DNA of 64,000 nucleotides from Enoplosus armatus (GCF_043641665.1 NC_092183.1:7418501-7482500), one strand, 5' to 3'; shown: positions 45,437-57,464, counted from the stretch's first letter. Program-made: numbers and translations. Notes: a model not told the origin generated them from the letters alone.

Positions 45437-45720
45437 CGCACGAGCGCAATTACATATTCACAACAATTATAAGAGCCCGTACCGTGACGTCGGGACGTGT
45501 AGTTTAATTCATTTCAGTCGATAATAAGCACTACAGATGTGCGTCTGCTGTAAAGAACTACAACTTCCCGGCTCCTCCGCGAAGCCCCCGAAGCCAATGG
45601 CGTGTGGTCTGAAGGAGGAGCGGCCATTAAAGGCGACCAATAGCGACAGCCGAGTGCGCACACTGAGCTCCAACCTCCTGCCAATCATCCACATGTTGTC
45701 CAATCACCTCCAACAGGAGG
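45437..45720 (-). promoter_or_regulatory. tle4: Putative tle4 promoter
   Basis: Reading on the minus strand towards the gene: four CCAAT boxes in inverted orientation (plus-strand CCAAT at 45594, 45637, 45681, 45700; spacings 43, 44 and 19 bp), an ACTACAACTTCCCGG motif (plus, 45557-45571), ACTACACGTCCC (minus, 45492-45503), a CRE-like CGACGTCA (45484-45491), and a TATA-like TTATAAT at about 45464-45470. This resembles a CpG-type promoter with NF-Y input. All positions are sequence matches; function is inferred. Confidence 0.55.
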
Positions 45721-47585
45721 AGATTCATGCAGACTCCCCACGTGGGGCCTCGATCTGGTACTAAAAGATGTCACAGGGATTAATCTGGAAACTATCTGTT
45801 GACTTATGTGTTTTTTTTTAATAGACACTTCGAGGCAGAAGCGAACATATGGCCCTTAGGTGTCTCATGTTTTTCCTGCTTTTTAATTGAATCGCCTATT
45901 AAAACAGTCTGCTGTTGTGTCCACAGATTGCACTTACAGCCCTGCAATTAAATTCTCATTGAGCTCCCCTGTAGGTACCTCTGCCTCCTTGTATAGGATG
46001 TAAATCATATAGGGGTTGACAGAATACTGTAAACACTTAATGAACTTCAATTTGAATTACTATTACTGCTACAGAGGTGGGTTGTGCTCATTAGCACTTT
46101 CTCAACCCCCTTTATTCTGTCTTGAGGACATGTTAAAACATATCCTCAAGTTTTTTTTTAGATTGTTCCCCTTGCCATGAAGACTTTCACTATTGTTTAA
46201 CTGATGCACCTGCAATTTGAATAAAAGTAGAAATACCACAGTTACAAGTATACGTCCTGCATTCAAAAGTACAAAAGTATTGGCATCAAAATATACTTGA
46301 AGAGTACCAAATTCTCTCATCATGTTGAATGGCACATTTCAGAATAATGTTATATTATTTATAATTATAATTATTGATGCATTAATTTGGACACCATCAT
46401 ATTTGTTTATTGTATTTTGTATTAATAATCCGAATCTGATAAGTAAATGTGGTGGAGTAAAAAAATCAGTCTATCAGAGTAGAAGTATAAAGTAGCAGAA
46501 AATGGAAATAACCAAGTATAAATACATCAAAATTGTACTTAAGTACAGTGAGAGTGACCCAAAACAGTAAAGCAGGTTCAGGCGATGATTCTCCGTAGGT
46601 TCATCACTACAAGAGACCCCTTTCACACGTTGTCACATTGTTTTAATCAATTGTTATCATTGTGTACGATGTTATTATAAAGATATTTATTATTGCCACT
46701 TTAAGTCATGTACAATTACTGACGTGACATTTTTTGCATTATTTGTATACCCCATACAAGTGCTCCTATCCAATTAAGACTATTATGACTAGGACCCAAT
46801 ACCTCTCTCTCTCCCTCTCGCAGACATACACACACCCATTCAGCGTGAGGGAATGAGTGCATACAATATGCCTACATTTGCCGCTGTGAGTAGATGTTCA
46901 GTGTGGGTAGATGAAATACACTGTTGCTGGGTCAGCAGCTCGCCTAACCACTGCGTTCAGTCATTTAGCTGCACTAACTGACTGTGTCGACAATCTTAAT
47001 CATCTTATGCTGCATTACACTTCATGTTTGTTCTCTCTGAATTTGTTATCACCTCTTATAGCTGCATTTAGGATCAGATCTTTCATAATATGTGTGCCTT
47101 AAAGCTAAAACATGATGAAAGAGGTGGTCTGTCATTGTTATATATTACTTATTTTATTTTGTCTTGCTCACACACACACACACACACACACACACAGGCG
47201 TACCAATGGTTATCCACAATATGACACCACATCAATCCTCCCTCCTCCAGTCAGTCCGTCTGCCTCTGTCTCTCTGTCTTTCCTGTTGTCTCTGCTTCTC
47301 CCTCATACATACACAGGATTGTGCACACATACACACCACCTCAGCCATTCAAATACACATCTCTATCTACCACACATACAAACTAATATCTCAGGTAAGC
47401 ACAGGGCCTAAAGTGACCTGCTGTCGTGGTGCGTGAATCCACTAAGGCTCAGAAAAGGTAATATCGTGCCCTCCCTCTTTCCCCTCCAAGGGTTGAGCCG
47501 TGATGTGGGCGAGCAAGGGAGGTGCAGAGGTGAGGGAGGGGGGCAGGTGAGGAGGAATAAACAGATTTATTTGCCTGCGCCCCTC
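45721..47585. other. Upstream intergenic sequence; no gene seen
   Basis: AT-rich. A fragment resembling repeat family E lies at about 46560-46690 (GTTCATCACTACAAGAGACC) and a CA repeat at 47169-47198. Confidence 0.5.
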
Positions 47586-47589
47586 TCTG

Positions 47590-47790
47590 ATTATTTTGCC
47601 CCTGCCTTTTGTTCCAGACCTTATGAAACCCAAATGTCAAGTGAGGCGAGGGCCTCATATCAAGCCCTGTCAATCACATCCCTCTGCGCACCTGAAGCCC
47701 TGACGCCGGATTATTGGCTTCAACACAAGGGCTGCCTTTGCTGCCAGCCACGATGCCTCAGACGATTCGACTGTCAAGTTGTTTTTTTCT
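47590..47790. promoter_or_regulatory. Candidate conserved non-coding element with a Pbx-Meis site
   Basis: Complex sequence containing TGATTGACAG on the minus strand (47667-47676), the decamer bound by Pbx with Prep/Meis, plus GGATTATTGGC nearby. Surrounded by low-complexity sequence. Conservation not testable here. Confidence 0.4.
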
Positions 47791-47879
47791 AAAGAGGAAC
47801 TTCATTTGGCAGCTGATGCGCGGGAGATTGCACAGGAGCGGATTTTGAGATGGTAGATGGGTAGCAAGCAGGATGTGTG

Positions 47880-47950
47880 TGTGTATGGGGGGGGGGCAGA
47901 GTGGCTTATCGAGGGAGGGGGGATTAAGGGGGGCGGGGGGGGGGGGGGTG
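47880..47950. repeat. G-rich low-complexity tract
   Basis: GT repeat leading into several runs of G, the longest about 14-15. It could form G-quadruplexes on the plus strand. Confidence 0.85.
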
Positions 47951-48269
47951 CTCAATGCAGTGGTCCCGACTGGCTATCTGCAACTGTACATATGTCTCTT
48001 AATCTCGCTGCAGCTCTCTCTTTTCAGTCCTCCCTGCTTTCACTCTCACACATATACACAAATATGCATACATCACTTCCTACACTATCTGCTTGTCTCT
48101 AATATTGTACTCCCTCACTATTACTAACTTTGACATCATGCACTCACACATACACACTCACACACACACAGCCCACTGCACTGGTCCTAGCATTTACTCT
48201 CTGTGAGGCTTTAAAATAGTAACCTCCTCCACCAATTTAGCATTGCACTCCTGTAACATTGTGGGACAC

Positions 48270-48420
48270 ACAATGGACAGTTTTTAATAAAAAGGATAAA
48301 TAAATAATTGATGCAGCAAAACTACAATTTTTGTCATTTTATATTCCGAGCATTCTCCTTCCTTGTCAAAAGCTGGCAACTACATTACCCGCAATGCAAC
48401 ACGATGATTCAGGTGTGTTA
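48270..48420 (+). repeat. Dispersed repeat, family G, copy 2
   Basis: CATTCTCCTTCCTTGTCAAA then ACTACATTACCCGCAATGC (48379-48397), alignable to 34395-34500. Confidence 0.65.
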
Positions 48421-50252
48421 TGCTAGTAGCGGCTAATGTAGCCTCAAACAGAGCTACAGAGGTCAGGTAAGCTTGCTTCTTTCTAACTCCACACCCCCAG
48501 ATTTTTTTCATTATCAAAATGATGCTGACTCAAGCGACATCACTTAAGGCAACTTGTCAGATTTTGCGCAGCTCTTTTGGAGCCACAAGAGGCTAAATAC
48601 ACCTTTTTTTGACATATGCAGTAGTGCTACCCAAGACCTGGTGTAGTTTCCCTTTAACTGCACCACATGTCCAAAAAAAGCTAAGTGCATTGTTTTATAA
48701 AGTGTGCCACAGCAGATTTGAATGGTGCAGAGGGTGCATTTCAGCTTGAGAGAGAGTTTATAACAAAAGGATATAACAGTATCACCAAAGTCACATTCAT
48801 TGCTGTAAACTCCCTTAATGCATAACAGCAGCACCAACTAAAGAGGTGGGCTAAACATATTATGTGCCTCCACAGACTTAGTTGTAACTAAGGTTACAGT
48901 AAACTTGCTGCTAACAGCCACTTAATGTTCCACAAGACACTTGGAGGTCTGTGGAAATTCTCATTGGAAAACGCAGGCTAAAAAAGACCTGCAGCAGCAT
49001 GCTAATTAGCTCCAATTTGAAACAGGATTCTTCTCATGAGCGCATAGAGTCAACTTTATCACCAGACGAGAATGTCAATATTGGATGATTCTGCAAAATC
49101 CCAGATTACCTTCAGTTCTTAAAATTCTAGCTTTCTGCAATATCTATTCATAGCAGATACGAGATTAGGGAAAGGTCATACGGTTAATAAACAGGACACA
49201 AACTCTCCTCTCCTGCATGAAAGTTGGGTGAGGTGCACACGCATCACTCACCCCGACCACCACACCCTTACTGTCCATCGTCCTGCATTGGCACTGAACA
49301 TTGGCATGGGACCTAAATCGATAGACGTAATTCTGAGGGACACTGGGCTGACACAGTACAGGTAGACTTTTTCGCACAGTAAGATGACCTATTATGTTAG
49401 CTTGTATTGGCATTTTCACAAATTAATGGCTCAAATCTCCATGTCATTAGGCTAGATAAATTACAAAATTTAAATTATTAAAAGCCTGTTAAAAACCAGG
49501 TTTTGATTTCAGCCCATTCTTCCCAGAGTCCCAGTTCAGAGGTGTCTGCCATATTGTCTTTTTTGATATTACTTGATTGGGGGAAAGCAAATTATTTTCC
49601 TGCGTTGCACTTTACTTCACATTTATTTCTCACAAGCTTGCTATGTTATTCAATTTTCTTCCTGTTCCCGTCACTACCTGATCATTACAAACTGCATCTT
49701 ATCCATTATGATAACTATGCAGTGGTATTTAACAGCCCTTCCACTGTTTTACATATATTCACACTCTCCTTCACAAGCATAAATAACCTACTCTTTGCAT
49801 TCATTCTATCACCTGAGATGTTATTACTTGGTTGATCAAACGCATCTCCATCTCACAAGTTTTAAATGTCACTTCCATCCCAACATGCCAATTATACTTC
49901 GAAGCACTTTCAATATCCACGGAATAAAATTCACAGACACCACACCAGGGTAAGACACGGCAAGTTTATTTTAAGAAATATAGCATAAGATACGGATAGA
50001 AACCCCTTCAGAAGAAGTTAGAAAGATAAAAACAGATAAATAAATCTCACACATTTACAACTGACTTCAAGATGTGGACGCTCTCCTCGCTGTGACAATG
50101 ATCCTCCAGGCTTATGCTCTTATCCCACAGGTCAGCAGAGTTACCGAGGTATATTTACTATAAGACAAGCACACTGGTATTGTCCTTTCACCACCACACC
50201 ATCCTCTGGGTATATAGAATAATAATATAGCACCTGTCTGTCATTGTCCGTG

Positions 50253-50291
<39 letters not shown>

Positions 50292-50385
50292 GGGGTACAG
50301 TGTCTAACTAATCATACTTCAGTCAGCACTAACCACTGGTTGGTGTTCTTAAATCTCCTGTCCTTACAGCAAGCTGCGTCTAAAT
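48421..50385. other. Intergenic sequence; no gene seen
   Basis: No recognisable frame, RNA or well-known repeat beyond scattered AT-rich motifs; GT repeat at 50261-50290 (inside this block). Confidence 0.45.
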
Positions 50386-50389
50386 CCCC

Positions 50390-50560
50390 CATGCTCGCCC
50401 CTTTAACACGTCATTAATCCCCGGCGGCCGCCCCTTTGAACAGGGAGCTTGTGCGAAGGGATAACCAGGCCTCCTCAGACACAGAGACAGAGAGGCGGAG
50501 GCAGTGCTGGATTTACTCCGCTACCAGCAGGTTAATCCTGCCTCCACACTGAGTGAGCGA
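50390..50560. promoter_or_regulatory. Candidate regulatory block with a TCF/LEF-type site
   Basis: GTCATTAATCCCCGGCGG and CCTTTGAA (50433-50440) in GC-richer, complex sequence just before a GT array. Function speculative. Confidence 0.3.
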
Positions 50561-51009
50561 GGGGAGGCGGTGTGTGTGTGTGTGTGTGTGTGAGGAAGTG
50601 TGTGTCTTTATTGGAGACAGTTAAGGATCGGCTCCATCACGGTAACGACTCTGGGGGAACATCAGCATCTGGTGCTCAAAGTCATCCAGTCCCCCAAAAG
50701 GAACATACAGATTGCTGCCATTTCTTTATTAGATTACAAATGGATGGATGCAAGTGTTTGTGCTGATAAAAACCAAAATAGCACGGAGCGACCAGATGAC
50801 AAACAGACCGAGACGCTGAAAGCAGAAAAAGGGAGACAGGCCTAGATGAAGAACAATTAATTACCAGGGAAGTGGTGACATCAAGAACGGCTGGAAAAAA
50901 AAAAAAGAAATCCTGAGGGCCTAAATAATGCAGCAAGCTAATCAGAGCTACAACATCCCAAAACGTACATGACACTAGTTTATGGCAGACATTTTAGAAG
51001 AAGATATCA

Positions 51010-51240
51010 TGGGTAACACTTTATTTTATGTGCCCCTGATATTCATAAGCAGTATATACACATTTAATAAATGCTTTACAACACACTATAGTCTAGTTAT
51101 GAGCAGATATAAGGACATGTTATTAAGAATTGTATATTGTCATTCATTAGGTGTCTGTACACCAGCCTCAAGTACATTAATAAACACTTATATCTGCTTA
51201 CAACTGCATTATATATGTGTTACAAACTATTTAGTAAAAG
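51010..51240. repeat. Dispersed repeat ('GGGTAACACTTTATTTTA')
   Basis: Starts GGGTAACACTTTATTTTATG and continues with GTTATGAGCAGATATAAGG and ACAACTGCATTATATATG, typical of a widespread fish element as recalled. The 178-codon frame here (50982-51518) runs across this repeat and is not a gene. Confidence 0.55.
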
Positions 51241-51603
51241 GAGGCAACAAAGAGGCAGCTAACTTTTCTTTTCAATATAAAAAGGCCTTTGTCTGCTGTG
51301 CAGAGGAGTCTCAGATAGGCAGTTGGACTTTTAACATTCTGCCTCCTCTTCAGTCTAAAAGACTAATCAGCCACTCTGCAGGGCTCTGGCTGCTAACCAG
51401 GACTAATTCTGCCTCCTGCTGGCTGGTGACACACACTGGGACAGCCATGATTGGCTGTTTAGCACCAGGGGGTACACCTCTGATTGTCTGCTTAGCATAT
51501 TTTCTCCCCTCACACTGATGGCACATACTCGCTCTTATCCTCATTGCACGGCATAATGCAAAGGAAACAGGGGGAAATTGTAGATTTCTGTGTCTTTCTG
51601 CAA

Positions 51604-51606
<3 letters not shown>

Positions 51607-51638
<32 letters not shown>
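51607..51638. repeat. (GT)n microsatellite
   Basis: About 15 GT units. Similar arrays occur at 50570-50593 and 53965-53996. Confidence 0.95.
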
Positions 51639-51640
<2 letters not shown>

Positions 51641-51779
51641 ACATCTCATGCCTCAAGAGTGTGTTTGGAAAAACAAAAAGCCAAATTTATCACCAAGCCA
51701 AACCTCCCTCCTCCCCTTTCCTCTCCCCTTTATTGTTCCCCCTCCTTTTTTTTTTGTCTTCTTCATTTCCACCGCGGCA

Positions 51780-52020
51780 CAGATCAGATAGAATGTCACC
51801 TCTACAAACTGCCGTGAGCTAATTAGCTGTTAGCCATGTTTGTGTTCTTGACTGATGACAGGATCATTTACTCTGGTCTCCAGCTGGCTCTGTTTGTTGG
51901 AGCCATCTCATTAGCATGGCAAATTAGTCCCACTCAGTCAGGGTTCGTCCTGGCCCAATGAGAAGTGATTGGAATGCAAATCAATCAAGAGGGCGGGGAA
52001 ATGGAAATCACTAAATTGTG
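51780..52020. promoter_or_regulatory. Candidate conserved non-coding element
   Basis: GAGCTAATTAGCTGTTAGCC, ATCTCATTAGCATGGC and AAATTAGTCCCACTCAG show clustered TAAT cores, including the palindrome AGCTAATTAGCT. A second similar block lies at about 52420-52640. No coding support. Confidence 0.4.
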
Positions 52021-52909
52021 GTGAAGAGGGGAGGATGAGAAAATTGTGTAAACTTTTAATTTAGAGATAAAAATATCAAGTCGGCTAGTTTGTTGGAAAT
52101 TAGAGACAAAAGGGGGAAAAGGTCAAGATTGAGTCAATTTGGGATGGCTTTGTTACTAGTAGAAAGTGAGGGGTATCAGCTGCCTTCGCCTGGCAATGCC
52201 TTGCACTGTTTCATGTGATTGTTAGTCTGAGGAAATTGTAAATGTAAATTGTAGGAACATACCAAAGCCTAGATTTAATCAAGAGCAGCCATTCATCAAA
52301 TCAGTGCCAGGCCAACCAGGTACAGTATTTCTCTGAATTAAATCAAATGAACCAGTCCTGGAAAAAAAAATCTATCTATCAATAAATAAACAAGGTTCAG
52401 CATATTAACAAGCAGCATTGCCTGGCAAAGGAACCTTGTTTGTCATCATTGCTTCGTAATTCTGCTAAGTGAGCCGTTAATACATTCTCGGCGTAAAACA
52501 ATCTCTTTAATTTAATATTCTGTCATCAGGTTTTTCTCCTCATCAGCAGGAAGTTATTGATCATGCTCAGAGCTGCTTTCGCAACAAGACAGCTGCATTT
52601 TCTCTACGCGTCAGGTGCATTCACATTTCACATTCACCTGCTCATATAGCCGTGATTTATTATTTGATTGAAGTGGAGGAAAGTTTGCGAAAAGCATATA
52701 GCACATGTAGGAACCTACACAGTGTAGTTTTTTTAGTTTTTTGTCCAGCACAGAACAATAGATGACAGAGCCACTGGGGTTTTCTAGGTACATTTATGTT
52801 GTTAGAGGTGCAGGAGGTCTCTGTCTCGCTCTCTCTTTTCTGTGTGTGTTTTACTCCTTCAAGTCAATCTCTGTGAAGCTGCCGCTATCTCCAGTTTCAT
52901 TTGTCGACA

Positions 52910-53165
52910 GGTCTGGCAGCAGGGAGGGAGGGAGGGAGGAGGAGGTGGGGAGAAGGACGGAGGTGGAGAGAAGGAGGGGGAGCAGTAATGTAAGAAAATT
53001 GGAGGATTAGACGGCGAGCCCTCTTCCTGTCTGCTGCAACTCCCCCCTCCTCCTCCTCCTCCTCCTCCTCTTCCTCTTTCTCATGCTTCCATCCAACCCT
53101 CAGACTATAATAACATAGCCTGACATACTGATGACCCCCCCCCCCCCTCCCCCCTCCTCCCTTAT
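52910..53165. repeat. Low-complexity purine tract, (CTC)n and poly-C
   Basis: GGGAGGGAGGGAGG-type purines (52917-52985), a CTC triplet array (53041-53082) and a C-rich run (53136-53160). Confidence 0.9.
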
Positions 53166-54314
53166 CCCTAACAGATCTGTCATACCTCCTCTTTCTCCCT
53201 GGCTTCGTTTCCCTCCTCTTTTCGCAGATCTGAAACCTGGACTTTCTCCCTCTTACCTCATCTTTCTCAGTTAAAAGCAGGATTACGCTCTATTTGTGTC
53301 TCTCTCAGCCATGTTTCTCACTGTCATTCTCAAATGCCTTGCTCACCTCCTGCCATCATCAGCTTCTCTAATCTTTACCTGATCCATGCTATAAAGGACA
53401 TGCTAGCAGGATCTCTAGATCTAAGTTTGGGGCCGATTTTCGTTGTGTATTTGGAAGTGAGTAACGGAGCGTAGAGATGTGGCGCTGACACGACACAAGG
53501 CAAAAAGGTAGTAGTAGTGGTGGTGGTGGCGGAGGGGGAATGTGAGCAATGAGCGAGAATTTCAGAGTGTACATGGAGGGGTCTGAAAGGGCCTAAATGG
53601 ATCTGCGATTGGACTCTCTGAGGTCGTCATCAGCCCAGATTGGAGGCCATTAGGGCCTATTTAAAAGAATTACTTTCAGGATGCAATCAAAAACCCTGAT
53701 AGGTAATCAATGGCAACTAGATCAGGGCACAAAGGCAGTCCATGTGTCTCAATCAGCCACCATTCAGCAGGACAGGGAGATCAGTACTGGCCAGAAACTG
53801 CAGTCACTTTTTTGGAGTGCATGCATGCACACACACGCTGCACAGAATATACAATCACAAATACCTGAGACACATGTAGGCATGCATGCACACAAATACA
53901 CACTGTTATAAAAGTGTACAATCACTGGGACGATACTATGCAATGCCAGAAAATACATGCGCGCGCACACACACACACACACACATACACACACGACAGT
54001 AAGTTGATCTGCAGATGGCCATGTTACTCTGACCTGCTCCCAGAAAGTGATTCATCAGGAGGCACATAATGCCTCCAACACCACCCCCTGAGCTTTAAAA
54101 GAAGAATTACATAAAGGAGAGAGATGGACAGAGCGATGGAGGAGGAAAGAGAGAAAGAGGGAGCAAGAAGATGAGTAGGGAGGACAGAGGAGGGGGGAAT
54201 AACGGGAGAATAGGTAAGAGCAAAGGAAGGGAGGAGGTTGATTTATTAGACCTTCTAGTTAACTGAGCCCACTGCACAGGCTCATGCTGCACACACGCAC
54301 ACACACAAACACAC
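53166..54314. other. Intergenic sequence; no gene seen
   Basis: CT-rich on the left, with CA arrays at 53965-53996 and near 54284-54312. Nothing coding recognised. Confidence 0.45.
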
Positions 54315-54419
54315 CTGCAGCATCCTGCGAGAGTGATGAGTGGGGAGAGGTTGGTAATGCTGCTCAATGATGCGTATGGCGTTTAGTTCAGTCTGAGTGC
54401 GCTCGTTTTCTCCAGCCAT
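54315..54419 (-). other. Possible unassigned coding exon (weak)
   Basis: An open 35-codon stretch from an ATG (54417-54419) reads MAGENERTQTELNAIRIIEQ, HYQPLPTHHSRRMLQ and stops at a CAG|GTGTGT donor in phase 0. A long CT tract lies upstream on that strand. No low complexity, but I do not recognise the protein and no partner exon was found. Confidence 0.2.
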
Positions 54420-54469
54420 GCAGACTCACAATATGCCCCGGCAGGTGGACAAAGAGAGAGAGACAGAGG

Positions 54470-54472
<3 letters not shown>

Positions 54473-54533
<61 letters not shown>
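54473..54533. repeat. (GA)n microsatellite
   Basis: About 60 bp of GA dinucleotides. Confidence 0.95.
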
Positions 54534-55985
54534 CCACAAATTGGGTCAATATGCCTGGTTCATAAACAGAGCAGAACCCTCACAGCAGCCCGGCACGCTG
54601 AGGGGCAAAATTAGCACCCACATCTGAGCTGGAGGGACTTCAGGGTGCACGCAAAAATGCACACATGCATATGCAAACAGACACAGACGCTCAAGAATGT
54701 GCAATAACTCGATTTATTAGGTTATATACGCCAGCACATATAAATGCAGAAACACATATACCAATAGGAACAATAATAGTCCTGACATGATAAAACACCA
54801 TCAAGAAGGGGATATGAAACACACTGCGCTCCCTGCAATAAGATTACAGGCTATCAGCCCTCAGTAGATTTGCCAGCGGGAGTCCCCAGTATAATAAAAT
54901 CAGATTAAAGGACAATCATATTTATTTCTAGTATATACAATATATCAAGGTTGCTCAGTAGCTCTTATTGTGATAGGCTGTGAAAAGGCGAGCCTCTGTG
55001 TACTCTCCTTCTTCTAAGTTGACGTTAGGCTGTGTTTAATGAGCTTCAGGTGTCAAGGAGTCGGGAAATGTAACAGGATATGTTGGCGAGGCTTATTGAT
55101 TTATTGTTTTTCAAAGAAGTTTTTGTACTTTTGTTATTGCCTGGCTGTCACCGGTAATGTCATTTCAGAATCATTTCAGGTGAATAAAAGTTGAGGGACA
55201 GTGTGTAAATGTGAGCGTGTGATTGCTCTGCCACTGGATAAAATATTAGAAAATAAGATGACTTGGAGAGGTTAATATGACTTCTGACACATAAACTGAT
55301 CTCCTGCTCTGGGAATAGGAAAAGGTACGTGAACATATGCAAAGATTTTAATTTATAGGGCAAAGGGGTGAAAAATGCACCTAACCTAATTACTAATAAC
55401 TACTCATTTGACTTCCATTATTTCCTCCAATAAAACCACCTCTACTAGTTCTATTGCTACTGCTACTGCTGCTGCTACAAACAACACACAAGTATGGAGG
55501 ATAACAAATCATACCATAAAACAACTTTTATAAAGAAATAAATCATCACACAAGAGCCAAAAGTGAGAAACCTAACTGATTTAGCAGGCATGCTTTTATA
55601 AGTTGTTTACAGTTATACTGCATGTGTAAATGTTACTGAGTGAAATGGCTTTTGGCCCAGATGCTCTACAGTAGGTGGTCAAACAGTCCGTGCAGGTGTC
55701 CTTCCTCATTAATTAAAACCGCAGAAGGTTACCAAACCAAAGTAAGCTACATTGGCAGGAGGTGTACACAAACCAAATGGATTGTTTACTTAAATGTCAG
55801 CTCACAGCCTGGCAGTGGTTCTCTTTATGTATGTATTGTAAAAACATACCTGTAAAACATTTAAATAAATGTATTAACCATTAAGAAAGTCAATAAAATC
55901 AGTGACTGATTATCATGATACTGATAAGTAATCTTGCTAAGAAAACGTTTGTTTAAATGCAAGATATATATACAGTAACTTTTCT
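54534..55985. other. Intergenic sequence; no gene seen
   Basis: AT-rich; a short GCT/ACT triplet stretch at about 55455-55478. No recognisable gene. Confidence 0.45.
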
Positions 55986-55987
55986 TA

Positions 55988-56300
55988 AAGCTGCTACAAT
56001 CAATATTTTTAAATTAACAATGGATCAAATGGCTGTGTAATGAGAAAAGGGTTGAAAAAGGTGTTTCAGCATCCTTTAGCTAATACTGTTTTTTTACGGT
56101 CCGCAAATTTACAGTTTTTGGTTCACTCTCACCGTCACTTGTCAAGGTCAATTTTCGCTGCAGCTGTTTTCAGCAGAAAAGCTTTATATAAAGCCACTAT
56201 TCACTACCTGCCTGGCACAAAACATCACATAAATAAAGTTAGCGACTAACTGGTGAACATAGTGGAGGATTTAGCAGTTAATGAGACAGATATTTAAAAC
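55988..56300 (-). repeat. Dispersed repeat, family E, copy 1
   Basis: Begins AAAGCTGCTACAATCAATAT and includes ACAATGGATCAAATGGC and AGTTAGCGACTAACTGGTGA. These are the reverse complement of parts of 57465-57722. Confidence 0.6.
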
Positions 56301-57464
56301 CAAAACAGAGCTAAAAGAGAGTGAATATTGCACTCACATTCAATTGAAAGTCTAAATTACAACACATGAAAGAAACATTCTTAATTAATGTCTAAAATCT
56401 AGTACGTACATAAATATTTGCCTTTAGTTTACATGCTTCATGATGCTTCTATACAGTATATCAGAAGTAAAGCTCTCCCTGCAGCCAGAAGAATAGGCTG
56501 TATGTATGCAGTGTTAGCTCATCACTCTCGTTCTGCACTGCAGGGTTTGAGGTCACTTTGCACCATAGCATGCACTTCATTTGGTACCTGTCTCTTGACC
56601 GAGAAGCTCTTTTCCCTTCATACTTTTGCATCCACTCAACAGAGGCTCCGTGCACTCTGCCCCCAGCCAGCTTTGTGCTTATGCAACCAGCTGTTTGTCT
56701 GCTTTGCTCATCCTGTCCAGGGAAAGCAACTGTCTAAACAGTGCTTGTATCATTGGATCATAGAGGTTGTTATCAGAGCCTGATAATACAAAGAAGGTTA
56801 AATAGATTTGACTGATTCCACCGGAGGTAGGGCTGCTTCTTGTGCAATGTTTAAAATTGTTAAAAGACGTCATCTCTGTAGTGGCCGCAGTATCCTTCAA
56901 CATCTTTGTCAAATGTTACTGACTGGATAAAGGACCCCAGCTTGGCTAATAGAGTGCTTTCTGTGAAACCATAATTTTCTACAGACAACACAACTATCAA
57001 GAATGATTCAACAAAAATGTGAGTTAGCGAGAACTTCTGGAAGTCCAGGGTCGTCACATTCAGAGCTTGAATTAACACTCGCTAGCCCACCAAACACAGT
57101 CAAAATGTGATGCAGTCTGTAACATTGTTAGGTTACTTGGCAATTTAGAGGGCGCTGAACAAATTCTAAGACACATCTTTCAATGTTCACATGTATCAAT
57201 GTACCTATCTCTTCACAATGGAGTTTGTGACAGAAGAAAAAGTTATTAAAGCTGCTTTTATTTATTTTTATTTTTGGCCACTTAGCAGAACAAGCTGAAA
57301 ACATAATTTACATATTAGCACCATATAAAGTTGGTTAGAAAACTATTTAATATTTTTCACACATCTAGCAGGTGCAGAGTTTAGCAGTCATGTTTCTGAC
57401 CACCTGGTGAATTTAAGTCTTTTAAGTTTTTTAGCTCTCTCCACCAACTCTTAAGGGAAATGTC
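56301..57464. other. Intergenic sequence between the two family E copies; no gene seen
   Basis: The 121-codon plus-strand frame here has no recognisable family. Nothing else identified. Confidence 0.4.

Noticed and set aside
50982..51518. 178-codon plus-strand reading frame
   Set aside because: Runs through a dispersed repeat (GGGTAACACTTTATTT type) and AT-rich sequence; no recognisable domain.
56418..56783. 121-codon plus-strand frame
   Set aside because: Cys/Leu-rich chance frame; no homology recognised and no splice partners.
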